Shown: in pieces, positions 31,230 through 37,353 of the stretch
Numbering within the stretch: position 1 is the stretch's first letter
Layout: every line of letters begins with the position of its first letter
Source of the DNA: Candidatus Parcubacteria bacterium
Lineage (GTDB): Bacteria; Patescibacteriota; Patescibacteriia; Patescibacteriales; UBA12075
DNA length: 37,353 nucleotides
Direction: 5' to 3'
NCBI GenBank assembly: GCA_023142915.1
Contig: JAGLIO010000074.1
Coordinates: 1 to 37,353 of the forward strand
Program-made: the position numbers and the translations under genes
Notes under the pieces: model-generated
Seen by the model: the letters and a program-made list of their open reading frames with translations, nothing else
The model's database searches: none
Told to the model about the DNA's origin: nothing

Positions 31230-32057
31230 GTGTACAAAATCAAACTTTCTAAAGACGAACTTTCAGAGCTTAACAAAAAGAAAAAGCGAGAAAAAAACAC
31301 TAAAATGTATCATCGTTTGCAATCCGTCTATTTGGCGCATAAAGGCAGGGATAACAAAGAAATAACCGATATTTTAGGCGTTAATAAAAACAGCGTAACC
31401 AAATGGGTTAAAATTTATTCTAAAAAAGGCTTGAATGAATTATGCCAGCCGATAAATTACAACAGAAGATCAGCCAAAATAGATGATTATATTGATAAAA
31501 TCAAGAAAGAGATAAAAGACAACACTATTTCCACTTTAGCTGAACTTCAAGAATGGATTAAAAAAAATATTCTCTGGAAATCGAACAAAGCTGGCTGTTC
31601 CGTTGTTGTAAAAAAAACTCCGTTTGTCTTACAAAAAAACGCGTTTAGTCCCTGGAAAAGTTCAAGATAAGGAAATTCAAGAAAATTTTATTAAGCAAAT
31701 TATGGATACAATCGCGAAAGCGCGAAACGAAAACAGCGAAGTTATTTTTTTAGATCCGACGCATCAAGTGCATAATACGGTTAACGGCTATTGTTGGCAA
31801 AAAATCGGCAAAGGCAACACTAAAATGCTGAAAAATTAAATATTGAATTAATGTTCTTGCCGCCGTATTCGCCGAATTTGAATTTAATCGAAAGACTATG
31901 GAAATTTTTTAAAAAACATGTAATAAAAAATGGATATTATGGTACCTTTGAAAAATTTAAAAAAGCTGTTTTTGAATTTTTTGAAAACTTTGAACAGTAT
32001 AAACCTGAACTGGAAAAATTATTGACGCTTAATTTTGAAATCATTAATCCTATTTAG
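31230..32057 (+). pseudogene. IS630-family transposase, frameshifted and internally deleted
   Basis: The N-terminal helix-turn-helix is intact (DNKEITDILGVNKNSVTKWVKIY). The frame then shifts twice in poly-A runs: near 31558-31567 (continues as YSLEIEQSWLFRCCKK) and near 31610-31617 (continues as LSYKKTRLVPGKVQ). The first catalytic Asp is in VIFLDPTHQVHN and the final Glu in LPPYSPNLNLIERLWKFFKK. Between GKGNTKM (about 31820) and AEKLNIELMFLPPY about sixty residues expected in the family are missing, including the second catalytic Asp. It cannot be active. Poly-A shifts alone could be programmed or sequencing errors; the deletion is not explained that way. Confidence 0.88.
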
Positions 32058-32070
32058 TTTAGCAAATTAG
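32048..32070 (-). repeat. Right terminal inverted repeat of the IS630 element
   Basis: Exact reverse complement of 31158-31180; ends AGCAAATTAG before the TA duplication. Confidence 0.93.
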
Positions 32071-32075
32071 TATAA

Positions 32076-32104
32076 TTGACAAAAATTAGTTTTTATTATA
32101 GTAT
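32076..32104 (+). promoter_or_regulatory. Promoter of rplS
   Basis: TTGACA (32076-32081) and TAGTAT (32099-32104) at 17 bases spacing; TATAGT (32097-32102) at 15 is an alternative. It begins 5 bases outside the IS630 right end. Confidence 0.6.
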
Positions 32105-32173
32105 TCTTAAATAAGATAAAATACTAACTTTTTTAATAGAACTTGATGTTCTGTTTTTATTATAAAAAAATAT

Positions 32174-32560
32174 ATGACTGAAGATAAGAAAAAATCAGCT
32201 AACACACAAGAAAAAAAAGCCAAACCTTTATTAGAAAAGATTCCTGATTTAAAGCCAGGAATGACTGTTCGCGTTTATCAAAAAATTAAAGAATTAAATA
32301 TTAAAGGCGAGGAAAAAGAGCGTGTTCAGTATTTTGAAGGTATGATTATTGCCAAGAAACACGGCAAAGAGGCAGGCGGCACTATTACCGTCAATAAAAT
32401 CTCTAATGGCGTTGGAGTGGAAAAAATCTTTCCTTTGAATCTGCCGACTATTGAAAAAATTGAAGTGAAAAAAGAAGCCAAAGTCAGCCGCGCCAAACTT
32501 TACTTTTTGAAACGCGGATATAAAAAGAAACTCAAAGAAACGATTGTCGCGGCTAAATAA
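32174..32560 (+). CDS. rplS: 50S ribosomal protein L19
   Basis: 128 residues. After a basic N-terminal extension of about 20 residues come the L19 motifs IPDLKPGMTVRVYQKIKE, KERVQYFEGMIIAKKHGKEAGGTITVNKISNGVGVEKIFPLNLPTIEKIEV and AKVSRAKLYFLKRGYKKK. L19 sits at the interface of the ribosomal subunits. It is followed by a UUCG hairpin and two tRNA genes, and its usual partners rpsP/trmD are not next to it. Confidence 0.97.
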   Translation: MTEDKKKSANTQEKKAKPLLEKIPDLKPGMTVRVYQKIKELNIKGEEKERVQYFEGMIIAKKHGKEAGGTITVNKISNGVGVEKIFPLNLPTIEKIEVKKEAKVSRAKLYFLKRGYKKKLKETIVAAK

Positions 32561-32570
32561 GATTTAAAAA

Positions 32571-32610
32571 ACGGGGTTCGCCCCGTGATGCCACAGGCAT
32601 TTTACGGGGC
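32571..32610 (+). other. Alternative hairpins between rplS and tRNA-Leu
   Basis: CCCCGT at 32581-32586 can pair with ACGGGG at 32571-32576 (TTCG tetraloop), or, extended to GCCCCGT (32580-32586), with ACGGGGC at 32604-32610, which covers the first bases of tRNA-Leu. The two structures exclude each other. Confidence 0.5.
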
Positions 32611-32691
32611 GAGTGGTGGAACTGGTAGACACGCAAGCTTGAGGGGCTTGTGAGCATCTCGCTCGTGGAGGTTCAAGTCCTCTCTCGCCCA
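32607..32691 (+). tRNA. tRNA-Leu (GAG)
   Basis: Class II tRNA: acceptor GGGCGAG/CTCGCCC, anticodon stem CAAGC/GCTTG with anticodon GAG, long variable arm (GAGCATCTCGCTC region), T-arm GGAGG-TTCAAGT-CCTCT, discriminator A at 32691. No CCA encoded. Confidence 0.95.
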
Positions 32692-32756
32692 CTAATACAA
32701 AAAATATATCGCTAAAAGCAACATTTGGGCTTGCCCCGCGAAGCTTTAGCGAAGTG

Positions 32757-32830
32757 GGGCGCATAGCTCAGTTGGCTAGAGCGCTTCGTTTACACCGAAG
32801 ATGTCCGGGGTTCGAGTCCCTGTGCGCCCA
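32757..32830 (+). tRNA. tRNA-Val (TAC)
   Basis: Acceptor GGGCGCA/TGCGCCC, D-arm GCTC/GAGC, anticodon stem CTTCG/CGAAG with anticodon TAC, T-arm CGGGG-TTCGAGT-CCCTG, discriminator A. No CCA encoded. GCCCCGC at 32733-32739 can pair with 32754-32760, masking its 5' end. Confidence 0.96.
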
Positions 32831-32837
32831 CAAATAG

Positions 32838-32866
32838 AAAAATCCCGAGATCGCGGGATTTTTTTT
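32838..32866 (+). terminator. Intrinsic terminator after tRNA-Val
   Basis: Stem AAAAATCCCG / CGGGATTTTT with AGATCG loop and a T-run to 32866. Confidence 0.9.
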
Positions 32867-32892
32867 GATTATTTCCAATTCTAAGCTATAAT
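32865..32892 (+). promoter_or_regulatory. Promoter of tsaE, predicted to give a leaderless mRNA
   Basis: TTGATT (32865-32870), 16 bases, TATAAT (32887-32892). The ATG at 32899 is where transcription would start. Confidence 0.6.
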
Positions 32893-32898
32893 AAAACC

Positions 32899-33330
32899 AT
32901 GAATAAAATAATAACAAACTCAGAACAGGAAACTTTTAATTGGGCGAAAAATTTCGCGCGCTGTCTTAAAGGCGGAGAAATTATCGGCCTTGTCGGCGAC
33001 CTTGGAGCTGGCAAAACTGTTTTTGCCAAAGGACTGGCAGATGGCTTGGGAGTAAAAAATACTGTCACAAGCCCGACTTTTGTGATTATGAAAATTTATA
33101 ATATTAAGAATCAAAAATCAAAAATCAAAAATTTAGTTCACGTTGACGCTTACAGATTAAAATCAGAAAAAGATATTATTGCCATTGGAGCGGATGAATA
33201 TTTTGAACGAAAAGATACCATAACAATAATTGAATGGCCGGAGAATATTAAAAAATGCTTGCCTAAAAAAACTATTTATATTAAATTTAAAATACAAAAA
33301 AATACAAGAACTATAATTACACAAAATTAA
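32899..33330 (+). CDS. tsaE: tRNA threonylcarbamoyladenosine biosynthesis ATPase TsaE
   Basis: 143 residues. P-loop GDLGAGKT (33-40), the switch-like TVTSPTFVIMKIY, HVDAYRL and ITIIEWPENI are the TsaE family motifs in order. TsaE works with TsaB and TsaD to place the t6A modification at position 37 of ANN-decoding tRNAs. It is slightly shorter at the C-terminus than average. Single gene between two terminators. Confidence 0.95.
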   Translation: MNKIITNSEQETFNWAKNFARCLKGGEIIGLVGDLGAGKTVFAKGLADGLGVKNTVTSPTFVIMKIYNIKNQKSKIKNLVHVDAYRLKSEKDIIAIGADEYFERKDTITIIEWPENIKKCLPKKTIYIKFKIQKNTRTIITQN

Positions 33331-33357
33331 AAAATCCCGCGCAATACGGGATTTTTT
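33330..33357. terminator. Bidirectional intrinsic terminator
   Basis: Stem AAAAATCCCG / CGGGATTTTT with a 7-base loop and A/T arms; serves the convergent tsaE and 33375 genes. Stem arms are the same as those of the 32838 terminator. Confidence 0.9.
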
Positions 33358-33374
33358 AAATACGACTATTTTTA

Positions 33375-33767
33375 TTACATAGTTTTTCTTTTTTTAAAAT
33401 CTTCAAGATCATTTAAAAGATTTTCTTCAATTCCATCAATTTTATTACTGCTATTATCTTTTTTATTTTTAAAATTAAGCATATCTACAACATTATCTTC
33501 TCCTGTTTCTTTTTTTAAATTATTTATTTTTTTTGTACTTCTGTATTTTTTAAAAGCGAACTTATATGCTTTTACTTGTTTTTTAATATCATCTAAATTC
33601 ATCTCCAAGATTTTTTTTTCGTCTCCTTTCGCTTGATTAATTTTCTCCTCAATTATTTTTTGTTCATTTTCCAATCTAACCAGCCCGTTTAAAAATTTTG
33701 TGTCAGGGTCTATTTTGGGTTCATCTCTTTTATCTATAGAATCTGGCTGCAAATTTAAATTTTCCAT
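33375..33767 (-). CDS. Hypothetical charged coiled-coil protein
   Basis: 130 residues, soluble, very rich in Lys, Asn, Asp and Glu. Residues about 27-60 (LNGLVRLENEQKIIEEKINQAKGDEKKILEMNLDDIKKQVKAYKFAF) are likely helical and may form a coiled coil; the rest is low complexity. I recognise no family. It lies 11 bases downstream of lspA on the same strand, so it is probably the last gene of the dksA-lspA unit. Confidence 0.6.
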   Translation of the reverse strand: MENLNLQPDSIDKRDEPKIDPDTKFLNGLVRLENEQKIIEEKINQAKGDEKKILEMNLDDIKKQVKAYKFAFKKYRSTKKINNLKKETGEDNVVDMLNFKNKKDNSSNKIDGIEENLLNDLEDFKKRKTM

Positions 33768-33778
33768 ATTTTTTTATG

Positions 33779-34231
33779 TTATTTATTTTTTAGATTACTA
33801 ATAATCAACAACACCGCACCAACCACAATCATTGAATCGGCTATGTTGAATACTGTGAAATATTTTAAGTCTAGGTAATCAATTACAAAACCGTATTTTA
33901 TTCTATCAACAATATTGCTTATAGCGCCGAGTATAACAAATGTCAAACATGAGGCTTGAGCATATTCTTCTTTTTTTATCAGTATTACATAAAAATATAA
34001 TAAAATCAATATAACTATCCCAATAAACAAAGTCAAAATAGGACCTGACAGAGGCAGTGAGAAAGCAATATAATAGTTTTTAGCCAAAGTAAAGCCGAAA
34101 TAATCAGAAATTAGCTCTAATTTAATGTTTTCATGATAATTAAGAGCCAGAACTTTAAATAACCTGTCTAAAATAACAAAAAAAATGGCTAAAATTATAT
34201 AATAAACCATCTTTTTTTTGTATATAAGCAT
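33779..34231 (-). CDS. lspA: Lipoprotein signal peptidase (signal peptidase II)
   Basis: 150 residues, four membrane helices. The two catalytic aspartates are visible in conserved blocks: Asp109 in GAISNIVDRIKYGFVIDYLDL and Asp132 in FNIADSMI. The block NYYIAFSLP corresponds to the usual NxGxAFS. The ATG at 34208 (MVYYII) is a possible shorter start; the annotated ATG gives a longer basic leader. It removes signal peptides from prolipoproteins at the inner membrane. It follows the dksA-like gene by 22 bases. Confidence 0.92.
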   Translation of the reverse strand: MLIYKKKMVYYIILAIFFVILDRLFKVLALNYHENIKLELISDYFGFTLAKNYYIAFSLPLSGPILTLFIGIVILILLYFYVILIKKEEYAQASCLTFVILGAISNIVDRIKYGFVIDYLDLKYFTVFNIADSMIVVGAVLLIISNLKNK

Positions 34232-34253
34232 ATTTTATTTCATATCATAAAAA

Positions 34254-34631
34254 TCACGGTCGGCTTTGCAGTTTTGTTTTGCAAGGAACGCAAGCGCTGG
34301 CTACTGGTCTGGCTAGCATACGTTTTTTGCCAATCGGCTGTTTGCAATATTTGCAAACTCCATAAGTCTTGTCTTCTATTCTTTGTATCGCCGCGTCAAT
34401 ATCCTTTAAAGTGCCTTGTAAAACCTTGTCAGTTGCCAAATTTGTTGAAAATTCGCTGATTTCCTGGGCATTTTCATCGGACTTGTCGCCATACTCGGGA
34501 AATTTTACTTTTCCGTTTTTATCATCACCGGAAATATCTTCCAAATCTTTTAAAATCTGCTTTTTCCTGGCTAGCAATTCTGCTTTTATTGTTTTTATAT
34601 CGCTCTTGCTCAGAACGTCTTTATTTGTCAT
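34254..34631 (-). CDS. DksA/TraR-family zinc-finger protein
   Basis: 125 residues. The N-terminal half is a coiled coil (KSDIKTIKAELLARKKQILKDLEDI), then ERAALE-like acidic residues (NAQEISEFSTNLATDKVL), and a C-terminal four-cysteine zinc finger YGVCKYCKQPIGKKRMLARPVASACVPCK. Such proteins enter the RNA polymerase secondary channel and change initiation. In many bacteria a gene of this type stands directly before lspA, as here. A promoter TTGCTA-17-TATACT precedes it. Confidence 0.9.
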   Translation of the reverse strand: MTNKDVLSKSDIKTIKAELLARKKQILKDLEDISGDDKNGKVKFPEYGDKSDENAQEISEFSTNLATDKVLQGTLKDIDAAIQRIEDKTYGVCKYCKQPIGKKRMLARPVASACVPCKTKLQSRP

Positions 34632-34712
34632 ATTTTTAAAGAATATTTTTCAATTCTCTTAAATAAGTAAAAAACAACCTTCTCTATAAAAGATTATTCA
34701 TATTCAATTATA

Positions 34713-34741
34713 AGTATAGACCAAAACCGTTAAAATAGCAA
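34713..34741 (-). promoter_or_regulatory. Promoter of the dksA-lspA unit
   Basis: On the minus strand TTGCTA (34741-34736), 17 bases, TATACT (34718-34713). Leader of about 75 bases. Confidence 0.55.
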
Positions 34742-34760
34742 TACTCGCTTACTTTTATAC

Positions 34761-35363
34761 TTATTCCTTTATCCCATCCAAATTCACATCATATAAAATT
34801 TTCTCCTGCAAATGCGTATATTTAAGAATTTCATCGTCTTTAAACCAAATTTTCAACTCTTTTTTTGCTTCTTCAACAGTGCCGGAAGCGTGAATTAAAT
34901 TTCTAACGCTTCTCCCGTCAGTATCCGCCAAAGCAAAAGAATCTAAAGTTAAATCACCGCGAATTGTTCCGACATCAGCCAAAAGCGGAGCGGTTGAGCC
35001 TGTTATTTTTCTTACCAGTTCAACGGCGCCTGCGCCTTGCCAAACAATAGCCACAACCGGTCCTGAACTTAAATATTTGGCGTTAGCCTTTAAGACAGCC
35101 CAGCCGTTTTCCGAATAAGTTTTATACGGAGATTTTTCGCCTTTTTTTTCATAAGCCGCGGATGCTTTTCTGCCAACTTCTTTAATCCATTCATCACCTC
35201 CGACTTCATAATAATGCTTGGTTGCTTGCTCCTCAGTAGGAATAATCATTTTAAGGCTGATTAATTTAAGGCCTGTGCGCTCATAACGCTTAATAATCTC
35301 GCCGATTAATGATCTTTGCACGCCATCCGGCTTAATAATCACTAAAGTTTTTTCGTTTTTCAT
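34761..35363 (-). CDS. ndk: Nucleoside diphosphate kinase with an insertion
   Basis: 200 residues, against about 140 for most NDKs. It begins KTLVIIKPDGVQRSLIGEII and has the phospho-acceptor His158 in VRNLIHASGT and the nearby GTIRGDL and TDGRSVRN blocks. About 40-50 extra residues lie between the usual K-pn and Head regions (roughly 48-95: HYYEVGGDEWIKEVGRKASAAYEKKGEKSPY), and a C-terminal tail of about 30 residues follows. NDK balances nucleoside triphosphate pools. The extended form seems to be a lineage feature. Confidence 0.94.
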   Translation of the reverse strand: MKNEKTLVIIKPDGVQRSLIGEIIKRYERTGLKLISLKMIIPTEEQATKHYYEVGGDEWIKEVGRKASAAYEKKGEKSPYKTYSENGWAVLKANAKYLSSGPVVAIVWQGAGAVELVRKITGSTAPLLADVGTIRGDLTLDSFALADTDGRSVRNLIHASGTVEEAKKELKIWFKDDEILKYTHLQEKILYDVNLDGIKE

Positions 35364-35405
35364 AAAAAAATAAACCCGCCAAATATATAAATCAACAAAT
35401 TATTA

Positions 35406-35439
35406 ATTCGCAGATTAGCATATATTCGCAGATTAGCAT
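35406..35439. repeat. Two-copy 18-bp tandem repeat
   Basis: ATTCGCAGATTAGCAT occurs at 35406-35421 and 35424-35439, period 18, between the receiver gene and ndk. On the minus strand it would be in the ndk leader below TATAAT (35443-35438). Confidence 0.85.
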
Positions 35440-35447
35440 TATATATA

Positions 35448-35816
35448 TTAGACTAAATATTTTTTTATCGCTTCACCGACCTGCGACGGAGTTAGATTTG
35501 CTTTTACCAAATAATCTGTTGCTCCAAATTGATCGCCTTTTTTCTTGTCTTCGTCAGTGCTTAAATTAGTCAGCATTATTATCGGCGTATTTTTTGTTTT
35601 CGCGCTTGCTCTTAATTCTTGCAAAACCGAAAAGCCGTCCAGTTGCGGCATAATAATATCCAATAAAATCAAATCAGGCTTTTGGCTTAATGCCATGCTA
35701 AGCCCTGAGGCGCCATTATCAGCGAGAAGAACCATATACCCTTCCTGTTCCAGTTTGGTTTTATACATTCCGCCAATCATAGCGTCGTCCTCGCAAATTA
35801 ATATCTTTTTTTCCAT
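35448..35816 (-). CDS. Stand-alone CheY-like response regulator
   Basis: 122 residues, a single receiver domain. Glu9-Asp10-Asp11, phospho-acceptor Asp53 (LLDIIMPQLDGFSVL), Thr83 and Lys105 are intact. It is close in pattern to the receiver in the pilus operon (both end their active site with (I/M)LLTNL or MLTNL and DYL(I/V)KA), so the two may be paralogues that share a kinase. It has its own promoter and no partner kinase nearby. Confidence 0.92.
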   Translation of the reverse strand: MEKKILICEDDAMIGGMYKTKLEQEGYMVLLADNGASGLSMALSQKPDLILLDIIMPQLDGFSVLQELRASAKTKNTPIIMLTNLSTDEDKKKGDQFGATDYLVKANLTPSQVGEAIKKYLV

Positions 35817-35843
35817 ATTTTTAAATTAAATTCAATTAATATC

Positions 35844-35871
35844 AGTATAGCAAAATATTTATAAATGGCAA
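35844..35871 (-). promoter_or_regulatory. Promoter of the 35448 response regulator
   Basis: On the minus strand TTGCCA (35871-35866), 16 bases, TATACT (35849-35844). Confidence 0.6.
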
Positions 35872-35886
35872 GGGTGCAAACACACT

Positions 35887-35914
35887 GTAGAGACGCATTG
35901 CAATGCGTCTCTAC
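35887..35914. repeat. Perfect 28-bp palindrome, REP-like
   Basis: Arm GTAGAGACGCATTG followed at once by its reverse complement, with no loop. It lies between the ComEC-like gene end and the response regulator promoter. Elements with GTAGAGACGC arms are known as dispersed repeats in cyanobacteria and other phyla. It may also act as a terminator for the ComEC-like gene's neighbours, but no clean T-run follows. Confidence 0.85.
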
Positions 35915-35924
35915 GCTGGTTTTT

Positions 35925-36767
35925 TCAAAACCTAATTGTACCATCCGTATCCGTCCGCAATATCTCCGTCCCCAGCCTTTCCAAACGTTTAATAATCCGC
36001 AGGCTTGGGTGTCCGAATTTATTGTCCTTGCCAGCTGAAATTATCGCTTTTTCAGGATTAACCAATTCTAAAAATTCCTGATGGCTGGAAGTATTTGAGC
36101 CATGATGTCCGACTTTTAAAATTTCCACTTCATTTAATACGCCTGCCTTAATTAATTCCTCTTCCACTTCTATTTCAGCGTCTCCTGTAAATAAAACTGT
36201 TTTATTCGCGCAATCCAATTCCGCGACAATTGAGCTGTTATTAAGATTGCTTACGCTTTTTCCCAATAAACTTTGCCTCGGATAAATTACATCAAAAAAA
36301 CAATCATCTCCAAAATTTATTTTTTGCGGACGATCCATAATTATTAATGGGATGTTTTTGGCTTTAATAATTTTCAACCATTCCAAATAAGCCGGCGCGC
36401 TATGAACAACTCCTGTGTAAAAAATTTTTTCAACATTATATCTTTCCAAAACAAAGATCAAACCGGCGACATGATCGTTGTGCGAATGAGTTAAAATCAT
36501 TAAATCAATTGTTCTATCCCACCATGGCAATATTTTTTCCAATTCATTTACTACTTTATAATCCGCTCCGCCGTCAATTAAAATATTCTGTCCGAATGGG
36601 GTTTTAATCAAACTGGCGTCGCCTTGACCGACATCTAAAAACGCTATTTCCAAATTATTTTCCGCGCTGTACGCGTTCCAAAAAACAGGAAGCGCTAAAA
36701 ATATTCCGATTATCGCGAGGGTGATTAAGATTTTGTATAATTTTTGAGGCATTTTTATTTTTGGCAA
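35925..36767 (-). CDS. ComEC/Rec2-like metallo-beta-lactamase-fold hydrolase
   Basis: 280 residues. One N-terminal membrane segment or signal (about 10-30), then a metallo-beta-lactamase domain: FLDVGQGDASLIKTPFGQNILIDGGAD, the metal motif THSHNDHVAG, LFTGDAE and KVGHHGSNTSS. This is the pattern of the C-terminal ComEC domain, here free from the channel part. In ComEC it is thought to degrade one DNA strand on uptake. Whether this separate version handles DNA is unknown; comF and the pilus operon in the window make a role in DNA uptake plausible. Confidence 0.88.
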   Translation of the reverse strand: MPKIKMPQKLYKILITLAIIGIFLALPVFWNAYSAENNLEIAFLDVGQGDASLIKTPFGQNILIDGGADYKVVNELEKILPWWDRTIDLMILTHSHNDHVAGLIFVLERYNVEKIFYTGVVHSAPAYLEWLKIIKAKNIPLIIMDRPQKINFGDDCFFDVIYPRQSLLGKSVSNLNNSSIVAELDCANKTVLFTGDAEIEVEEELIKAGVLNEVEILKVGHHGSNTSSHQEFLELVNPEKAIISAGKDNKFGHPSLRIIKRLERLGTEILRTDTDGTIRF

Positions 36768-36908
36768 ATCTGTCGCCTTTAGTAATATTTTCTTTAAAAA
36801 AGTATTCTCTAATCCTAAGATGATACCGAAATAATTTTAGCAATTTTTTTGCAAAATATCAATAATGGACTTAAAAGATTTTAGAAGATTCGGTCTGAAG
36901 TTCGATCC

Positions 36909-36932
36909 TGTGGTTATAGCGCTATAACCACA
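36909..36932. repeat. Perfect 24-bp palindrome before guaB, flanked by CGATCC direct repeats
   Basis: Arm TGTGGTTATAGC followed by its reverse complement. CGATCC occurs at 36903-36908 and again at 36933-36938. The right copy touches the -35 of the guaB promoter, so the palindrome could be an operator or a tiny insertion. Confidence 0.85.
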
Positions 36933-36938
36933 CGATCC

Positions 36939-36967
36939 TTGACTTTTTCATAATTTTCTGCTAAGAT
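36939..36967 (+). promoter_or_regulatory. Promoter of guaB
   Basis: TTGACT (36939-36944), 17 bases, TAAGAT (36962-36967). A leader of about 88 bases follows, with nothing recognisable except the A9-G8 tract. Confidence 0.65.
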
Positions 36968-37013
36968 TTTTTAATATTTTATTTAAAAAAAGTAATGTTC
37001 ATTTTATTTTTAA

Positions 37014-37353
<340 letters not shown>

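Larger units (their letters stand above)
31158..32070 (+). mobile_element. IS630-family insertion sequence, defective
   Basis: 913 bp bounded by perfect 23-bp inverted repeats and flanked by TA dinucleotides (31156-31157 and 32071-32072), the target duplication of the IS630/Tc1-mariner group. The transposase reading frame is broken. It was inserted into an older IS3 remnant and its right end is 5 bases from the -35 of the rplS promoter. Confidence 0.92.

Noticed and set aside
35406-35439. Possible CRISPR array
   Set aside because: Only two 16-base copies with a 2-base gap; there are no spacers and no cas genes.

Overview
The window looks like a chromosome segment from a Candidate Phyla Radiation (Patescibacteria) bacterium, probably of the Parcubacteria type. 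The DNA is AT-rich and genes are packed with 4-20 bp overlaps. A monoderm-style type IV pilus operon (pilM-N-O-P-like-B-response regulator-C-pilin) has no outer-membrane secretin. No tRNA encodes its CCA end. Several lineage-typical small envelope proteins are present: a Q-rich exported coiled-coil protein, a MEMO-CapA fusion and a double-anchored alpha-2-macroglobulin. TGA is used as a stop (for example in the ATGA overlaps), so the genetic code is standard and not the recoded Gracilibacteria/Absconditabacteria code. The phylum is inferred; no 16S gene is present.

Layout. 1-1500: a tyrosine recombinase with a catalytic substitution abuts the 3' end of ssrA (tmRNA), next to smpB, which suggests the edge of a decayed element. 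1985-5462: phosphoesterase, amino-acid permease, pilin-like membrane protein, autoinhibited Fic enzyme and a divergent orphan HicB-like antitoxin. 5550-15150 (minus): two exported/anchored proteins, one with a phage-fibre-like segment, two prepilins flanking an ORF6N regulator, and the pilus assembly operon. 15159-17252 (plus): beta-propeller-like lipo/membrane protein and ComF. 17255-18736: a LexA-like S24 repressor translationally coupled to a PemK/MazF toxin, divergent from a small basic ORF, sharing a palindromic operator and followed by a strong terminator. 18801-25746: a two-gene unit of MEMO-CapA and a 1693-residue alpha-2-macroglobulin carrying a complete mini-intein-like Hint domain. 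25855-30852: glycosyltransferase, an aberrant tRNA-His, methyltransferase, GreA-like factor, Q-rich protein, tRNA-Asp and a membrane protein. 30885-32072: a decayed IS630 nested in an IS3 remnant. 32076-37353: housekeeping genes (rplS, tRNA-Leu, tRNA-Val, tsaE, lspA, dksA-like, ndk, response regulator, ComEC-like hydrolase, guaB start) separated by conspicuous palindromes.

How it fits together. The pilus operon supplies an inner-membrane platform (PilC), alignment proteins (PilM/N/O) and an extension ATPase (PilB). PilT, the prepilin peptidase and a histidine kinase are absent from the window, although two stand-alone CheY-like receivers are present. ComF and the ComEC-like hydrolase are compatible with DNA uptake through such a pilus. 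The best candidates for undescribed biology are the Hint domain at the bait-region position of the alpha-2-macroglobulin, and the S24 repressor/PemK toxin/small-ORF locus with its structured RNA leader.
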